Assembly: GCF_003330845.1 (NCBI RefSeq)
Contig: NZ_CP026121.1
Location: 2,275,501 to 2,339,500, forward strand
Source of the DNA: Streptomyces sp. Go-475
Lineage (GTDB): Bacteria > Actinomycetota > Actinomycetes > Streptomycetales > Streptomycetaceae
Direction of reading: 5' to 3'
Length of the DNA: 64,000 nt
In this document: piece after piece, positions 59,622-64,000 of the stretch
Position numbering within the stretch: position 1 is the first letter of the stretch
How the letters are laid out: every line of letters begins with the position of its first letter
The notes under the pieces: model-generated
Seen by the model: the letters and a program-made list of their open reading frames with translations, nothing else
What the model was told of the DNA's origin: nothing
The model's database searches: none
Program-made: the position numbers and the translations under genes

Positions 59622-61376
59622 GTGCCTCAACTACGTCTCGCCCTGAACCAGATCGACTCGAGCGTCGGCGACCTCGCCGGGAACGCGGAGTCGGTCGTCC
59701 GCTGGACCCGGCACTCCGCCGAGCAGGGAGCGCATCTCGTCGCGTTCCCGGAGATGGTGCTGACCGGGTACCCCGTCGAGGACCTGGCCCTCAGGTCGTC
59801 CTTCGTGGAGGCCTCCCGCGCGGCGCTCAGGAGTCTCGCCGCCCGCCTGGCCGACGAGGGCTTCGGTGAGCTGCCGGTCGTCGTCGGCTACCTCGACCGC
59901 TGCGAGACCGCGCAGCCCAAGTACGGCCAGCCGGCCGGCGCTCCGCAGAACGCGGGGGCGGTGCTGTACCGCGGCGAGGTGGTCCTGAACTTCGCCAAGC
60001 ACCACCTGCCGAACTACGGCGTCTTCGACGAGTTCCGCTACTTCGTGCCCGGCGACAGCATGCCGGTCCTGCGCGTCCACGGCGTGGACGTCGCCCTCGC
60101 CATCTGCGAGGACCTCTGGCAGGACGGCGGCCGCGTCCCCGCCGCCCGTTCGGCGAAGGCGGGCCTGCTGCTCTCGATCAACGCCTCCCCCTACGAGCGC
60201 GACAAGGACGACACGCGCCTGGAGCTGGTCCGCAAGCGGGCCCAGGAGGCCGGCTGCACCACGGCGTACCTCGCCATGATCGGCGGCCAGGACGAGCTGG
60301 TCTTCGACGGCGACTCCATCGTCGTCGACAAGGACGGCGAGGTCGTGGCGCGGGCGCCGCAGTTCGCCGAGGGCTGCGTGGTCCTGGACCTGGACCTGCC
60401 GGCGGCGGCCGCGGACGCCCCGACGGGCGTGGTCGACGACGGCCTGCGCATCGACCGCGTGGTGCTGTCGGAGGAGCCGCTGCCCGCCTACGAGCCCGAG
60501 CTGACGGGCGGCTACGCGGAGCGCCTCGACGACGACGAGGAGATCTACTCGGCGCTGGTCGTGGGCCTGCGGGCGTACGTCGCGAAGAACGGCTTCACGT
60601 CCGTCCTGATCGGCCTGTCGGGCGGCATCGACTCCTCGCTGGTCGCGGCGATCGCGTGCGACGCGCTGGGCGCGCAGAACGTGTACGGCGTGTCGATGCC
60701 GTCGAAGTACTCCTCGGACCACTCCAAGGACGACGCCGCCGAGCTGGCCCGCCGCACGGGCCTGAACTACCGCACGGTCGCCATCGAGCCGATGTTCGAC
60801 GCCTACATGGGCTCGCTGGGCCTGACGGGCCTGGCGGAGGAGAACCTCCAGTCGCGCCTGCGCGGCACGCTGCTCATGGCGATCTCCAACCAGGAGGGCC
60901 ACATCGTCCTGGCCCCGGGCAACAAGTCGGAACTGGCGGTCGGCTACTCGACGCTCTACGGCGACTCCGTCGGCGCGTACGGCCCCATCAAGGACGTCTA
61001 CAAGACGTCGGTCTTCCGCCTGGCCGAGTGGCGCAACCGGGCCGCCCGGGAGCGCGGCCAGACCCCGCCGATCCCCGAGAACTCCATCACCAAGCCCCCG
61101 AGCGCGGAACTCCGCCCGGGCCAGGTCGACACGGACTCGCTGCCGGACTACCCGGTGCTGGACGCGCTCCTGGAGCTGTACGTCGACCGTGACCGGGGCG
61201 CGGACGAGATCGTGGCGGCCGGCTACGACCGGGAGCTGGTCGCGAAGACGCTGCGCATGGTCGACACGGCCGAGTACAAACGGCGCCAGTACCCGCCGGG
61301 CACGAAGATCTCCCCGAAGGGCTTCGGCAAGGACCGGCGGCTGCCGATCACGAACGGCTGGCGGGAGTCGGTCTGA
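59622..61376 (+). CDS. nadE: glutamine-dependent NAD+ synthetase
   Basis: 584 aa from the GTG at 59622; the frame is open far upstream over the protease gene but that is not coding. N-terminal nitrilase-like amidohydrolase: Glu in FPEMVLTGYP, Lys in AKHHLPNYGVFDE and the Cys nucleophile in AICEDLW. The C-terminal synthetase has the P-loop LIGLSGGIDSSLVAAI, MPSKYSSDHSKDDA, and TGNKSE-like APGNKSELAVGYSTLYGD. It converts deamido-NAD to NAD with ammonia from glutamine. The use of glutamine links it loosely to the nitrogen genes nearby; no operator is seen. Confidence 0.96.
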   Translation: MPQLRLALNQIDSSVGDLAGNAESVVRWTRHSAEQGAHLVAFPEMVLTGYPVEDLALRSSFVEASRAALRSLAARLADEGFGELPVVVGYLDRCETAQPKYGQPAGAPQNAGAVLYRGEVVLNFAKHHLPNYGVFDEFRYFVPGDSMPVLRVHGVDVALAICEDLWQDGGRVPAARSAKAGLLLSINASPYERDKDDTRLELVRKRAQEAGCTTAYLAMIGGQDELVFDGDSIVVDKDGEVVARAPQFAEGCVVLDLDLPAAAADAPTGVVDDGLRIDRVVLSEEPLPAYEPELTGGYAERLDDDEEIYSALVVGLRAYVAKNGFTSVLIGLSGGIDSSLVAAIACDALGAQNVYGVSMPSKYSSDHSKDDAAELARRTGLNYRTVAIEPMFDAYMGSLGLTGLAEENLQSRLRGTLLMAISNQEGHIVLAPGNKSELAVGYSTLYGDSVGAYGPIKDVYKTSVFRLAEWRNRAARERGQTPPIPENSITKPPSAELRPGQVDTDSLPDYPVLDALLELYVDRDRGADEIVAAGYDRELVAKTLRMVDTAEYKRRQYPPGTKISPKGFGKDRRLPITNGWRESV

Positions 61377-61425
61377 CGGGTCCGAGGTCCCCTCGGGGAC
61401 CTCTGCCCGTGTGCCGGTGTCACCG

Positions 61426-62052
61426 TCACAGCGACGCCGTCTCCGAGGCGGTCGCCCACACGAACCCGTCCGGGTCGGTGAACGGCCCGGCGTCGCCGTG
61501 GATCGTGAGCCGGTGCGAGCCGCTGCCCTCGGGGGAGACGCCGGCGACCTTGGCGAGGCCGCGGCGCTTGTACAGCGCCAGCTTGACGGGGGCCGACTCG
61601 GTGGCGAACTCGACGTACTTGCCGCCGAAGCTCTTGCCGACCGTGAGGCCGTGCTCGACGTAGAACCGCTTGCTGGCCTTCACGTCCTCGACGCCGAGCA
61701 GGAGCACCAGCTCGTCGAAGCGCCGGGTCGCCGGGCCGGTGTTCTTCTTCGACGAGGACGCGATCTGCCAGATCGTCCCGTCCGGGGCCTGGACGACGCC
61801 CCCGTAGCCCCAGAGCGACTTGGCGGCGGGCTTCAGCGTCGTGGCGCCGGCCGCCACGGCCGCGTCGACGAGGGCGTCGACGTCGGCCGGCTGGGCGACG
61901 ACGAGCGACAGCGTGAACCCGCGGAAGCCGGTGGTCGGCGCGTCCGAGGCCCGCAGGCGCACCTGGCCGCCCAGGACGAAGGCGGTGTCGTAGAAGCGTT
62001 CGGCGGCCGTCGGGTCGGCCACCTCGAGGGTGACGGATGCGAGGGAGGTCAT
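61426..62052 (-). CDS. two-module VOC/glyoxalase-fold protein
   Basis: 208 aa from the ATG at 62052. The complement reads TAGCGT seven bases before the ATG, a leaderless pattern. Two VOC modules: SLASVTLEVADPTAAERFYD to APDGTIWQIA, and DELVLLLGVEDVKASKRFYV to FTDPDGFVWATA. The fold occurs in glyoxalases, dioxygenases and bleomycin-binding proteins; the substrate is unknown. It lies 49 bases from the nadE 3' end, convergent with it. Confidence 0.82.
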   Translation of the reverse strand: MTSLASVTLEVADPTAAERFYDTAFVLGGQVRLRASDAPTTGFRGFTLSLVVAQPADVDALVDAAVAAGATTLKPAAKSLWGYGGVVQAPDGTIWQIASSSKKNTGPATRRFDELVLLLGVEDVKASKRFYVEHGLTVGKSFGGKYVEFATESAPVKLALYKRRGLAKVAGVSPEGSGSHRLTIHGDAGPFTDPDGFVWATASETASL

Positions 62053-62114
62053 GACTGCGACGCTAGCCGCGCTCCCGGGAACCGGCTTCTCGAATCCTGA
62101 CCAGCCGCCGCTGA

Positions 62115-62990
62115 TCAGGCGGGCCCCAGCGGGAGCTCGGCCAGTTCGGCCAGGACCCGGGCCGCCGGTGCCGGGGCGGTCAGCCACTTCAGGTGGCTGC
62201 CTTCGAGGGTGCGGACGTCGTAGGGGTTGTCCGGCGTCAGCGCGTCGCCCTCGCGGATCAGCCGGTCCTGGAGGGCGAGCGGCAGACTCGCGTCCCCGGC
62301 CAGGCGCACGTAGGTCTTCGGGACGCGGCCCCACGTCGCGGCCTGCGCCCGGTCGGCGGAGGTGCCGACGTCCAGGTTCTCGTCGGGCTGGAAGGTGTTG
62401 AGGAAGGTCAGGAACTCGTCGTCGGTGCCGTCGGCGAGGAAGGCCGCCTTGAGCGCCGCGAGGGCCTTCGGATCCGAGGTGCGGAAGTTGACGCGCAGCA
62501 GGCCGAGTTCGGCCGGGTCGCCGACCATGGCCAGACCCAGCGACGCGGCGTCGACCGTGGCCATCTCGGGCTCGGCGTAGTAGTCGCCGACGTCCAGGGC
62601 GACGGGGCACCAGGCCGCCACGTAGACGATGCGGTCGATCAGGTCCGGCCGGGCGTTGGCCGCGGCGGTGGCCGTGACGCCGCCCCGGCTGTGGGAGACC
62701 AGGATCACCGGCCCGTTCTCCTTGGCCCGCTCCAGGACGCCGATCAGGTGCGCGGTGTTGTCGGCGAGGGTGACGCCCTTGATCGAGCCGGGCGCGGTGG
62801 CGAGGCCGTCGAGATCCTGCGGCGCCTGGTAGGCGCGCGGGTAGCTCGCCCCGAAACCGTGGCCGGGCAGGTCGACGGCGACCGAGCGGTGGCCGAGGAG
62901 GCCGAGTTCGGCCTGGAGGGGGGCGAAGGAGAAGGAGTTCGCGAAGGCGCCGTGGACCAGCACGAAGGTCGGCGGTATCTGACTGCTCAT
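62115..62990 (-). CDS. alpha/beta hydrolase
   Basis: 291 aa from the ATG at 62990, with TAGTGT on the minus strand 8 bases before it (leaderless). Segment TFVLVHGAFANSFSFAPLQA is the oxyanion strand. The nucleophile elbow is VSHSRGGVTA, the family acid appears later, and the late His lies in LEGSHLKW. The sequence matches small esterase-type hydrolases of Gram-positive bacteria. The substrate is unknown. The gene ends 62 bases from the VOC gene start, on the same strand, so they may be cotranscribed. Confidence 0.85.
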   Translation of the reverse strand: MSSQIPPTFVLVHGAFANSFSFAPLQAELGLLGHRSVAVDLPGHGFGASYPRAYQAPQDLDGLATAPGSIKGVTLADNTAHLIGVLERAKENGPVILVSHSRGGVTATAAANARPDLIDRIVYVAAWCPVALDVGDYYAEPEMATVDAASLGLAMVGDPAELGLLRVNFRTSDPKALAALKAAFLADGTDDEFLTFLNTFQPDENLDVGTSADRAQAATWGRVPKTYVRLAGDASLPLALQDRLIREGDALTPDNPYDVRTLEGSHLKWLTAPAPAARVLAELAELPLGPA

Positions 62991-63108
62991 TCTCGGGGAC
63001 ACTACGCAACGCAAGATCACCGCTGCAACGGGTACACATCGTTCCGATTGTGCCCGGTCACCGACTGGACCGGTGTCGCCGGCCTCGACTTCGACCCCGG
63101 CAGACGGA

Positions 63109-63144
63109 GCGGCAGCCCGTAGGACCCTCCCTACGGACTGCCGC
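63109..63144 (-). terminator. terminator of the MFS gene
   Basis: 14-bp stem (63109-63122 with 63131-63144, one mismatch) and an 8-base loop, just downstream of the MFS stop on the minus strand. The rest of the 176-base gap shows no gene. Confidence 0.7.
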
Positions 63145-63166
63145 CCGGGCATCACCGCGCCGGCGG

Positions 63167-64000
63167 TCAGTGGTGCACGGTTTCCGCCTCCTGCGGGACA
63201 TGGCTCGCCACGACCCGCTCGCGCCCGGCGACCGGAGCCCGGCGGCGGTCCACCACCGCGGCCAGGGACGCCACGCCCAGGCCGAGGACGGCCAGGGCCG
63301 CTCCGGCCAGGGCCGGGGAGGTGACGCCGAGGCCCGCGGCCAGGGCGAGTCCGCCGATCCAGGCGCCGCCGGCGTTGGCCAGGTTGAAGGCGGCCTGGTT
63401 GGCGGAGGAGGCCAGGGACGGGGCCGAGGAGGCCTTCTCCATGACCATCAGCTGGAGCGGGGAGCCGGTGGCGAAGGCCGCCATGCCGAGCAGGACCACC
63501 GCGACGGCGGCGGTGAGTTCCGCGCGCATCAGCAGCGGGAACAGCGCCAGGACCGCCACCAGCGCGGTCAGGCCGCCGAACAGCGTGCCGCGCAGGGAGT
63601 GGTCGGCCAGGCGGCCGCCCAGCAGGTTGCCGGCGGTGGCGCCGACGCCGAACAGGGCCAGCAGCAGGGTGACGCTGGCGTCGGCGTAGCCGGCGGCGTC
63701 CGTGAGCATCGGCGTGATGTAGCTGTAGGCCGCGAAGAGCGCGCCGAAGCCCGCCACCGTCGTGCCGAGCGACAGCCACACCGGGACGGAGCGCAGGGCG
63801 GCGAGTTCGCCGCGCAGGCCCTTGGCGGTGGCGTGCTCGTGGTCGTGCGGGATGAGGAACGCGAGCGCGGCGATGGCCGCCAGGCCGATGGCGCTGACGC
63901 CGAGGAAGGTCGCCCGCCAGCCGAGCTGCTGTCCCATGAGGGTCGCGACGGGCACACCCACGACGTTCGCGACCGTCAGGCCGAGGAACATCAGGGAGAC
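63167..64000 (-). CDS. MFS transporter, 5' end beyond the window
   Basis: Partial: the last about 277 codons of a major-facilitator exporter; the start lies past the right edge. The visible part includes VSLMFLGLTVANVVGVPVAT and further helices (ATFLGVSAIGLAAIAALAFL, LVAVLALFPLLMRA). It also has the cytoplasmic loop HDHEHATAKGL and the last helix LAGAALAVLGLGVASLAAVV. The pattern (GVPVATLMGQQLGWRATF) is common in the chloramphenicol/sugar-efflux type of actinobacteria (DHA1 family). Substrate is unknown. A hairpin follows the stop. Confidence 0.85.
   Translation of the reverse strand, partial: VSLMFLGLTVANVVGVPVATLMGQQLGWRATFLGVSAIGLAAIAALAFLIPHDHEHATAKGLRGELAALRSVPVWLSLGTTVAGFGALFAAYSYITPMLTDAAGYADASVTLLLALFGVGATAGNLLGGRLADHSLRGTLFGGLTALVAVLALFPLLMRAELTAAVAVVLLGMAAFATGSPLQLMVMEKASSAPSLASSANQAAFNLANAGGAWIGGLALAAGLGVTSPALAGAALAVLGLGVASLAAVVDRRRAPVAGRERVVASHVPQEAETVHH

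Overview
The window is high-GC actinobacterial chromosome and almost certainly from a Streptomyces species. Coding density is high, start codons are often GTG, many genes have no leader, and the gene order matches (from memory) the S. coelicolor core region around SCO2190-SCO2242: lipB/lipA, glnA, glnII, glnRII, aglA-malGFE, malR, glnE, glnA2, nadE. I see no rRNA, tRNA, CRISPR array, phage or complete insertion sequence. The content is core metabolism plus a polysaccharide-degrading insert.

Layout. 0.1-8.1 kb: sugar-nucleotide-epimerase-like and FAD oxidoreductase genes, an NsdA-like regulator, the lipoylation pair lipB-lipA, a small conserved protein, a DUF4191 membrane protein and an RDD membrane protein. 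8.2-9.7 kb: glnA (glutamine synthetase I) behind a clear GlnR operator. 9.9-18.8 kb: small membrane and cupin proteins, an HtpX-PspAB stress pair, a hydrolase-kinase fusion, an AlkZ/YcaQ-like protein, a divergent TetR/aldo-keto reductase pair, an ArsC-like protein and a secreted protein. 18.9-21.0 kb: glnII behind a second GlnR-type operator, a possible leader peptide, and glnRII. 21.2-32 kb: an NDP-sugar-epimerase-like gene, a two-component pair, a DUF1996 secreted protein, a lipoprotein, a sigma-like membrane protein, a TetR regulator, a tautomerase and a receiver-PP2C phosphatase. Next to the last gene lies a 164-bp inverted-repeat element.

32-47.3 kb is an alpha-glucan utilisation island. 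It holds a 1798-aa amylase-pullulanase, a GH30 glycosidase, an alpha-amylase, alpha-glucosidase aglA, the ABC importer malEFG and the LacI-type regulator malR. Copies of a CTTGC/GCAAG operator lie in front of pulA, the amylase, malE and malR. Extracellular enzymes cut starch, MalE/F/G import maltodextrins and AglA hydrolyses them inside. 47.5-54 kb: a PAP2-type phosphatase, glnE (adenylyltransferase of GlnA), a flavin-binding protein, a glyoxalase-fold protein and glnA2. 54.3-56 kb: flavohaemoglobin hmp and an NsrR-type regulator with matching operators. 56.2-64 kb: a coupled DUF3105-DUF305 pair, a frameshifted S53 protease, nadE, a glyoxalase-fold protein, an alpha/beta hydrolase and a truncated MFS exporter at the right edge.

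The main theme is nitrogen control: both glutamine synthetases, one of their regulators, the modifying enzyme and a synthetase paralogue lie within 46 kb. The best leads for new biology are the 164-bp element, the sigma-like membrane protein, the hydrolase-APH fusion and the small ORF before glnRII. I found no single undescribed multi-gene system that I could defend.
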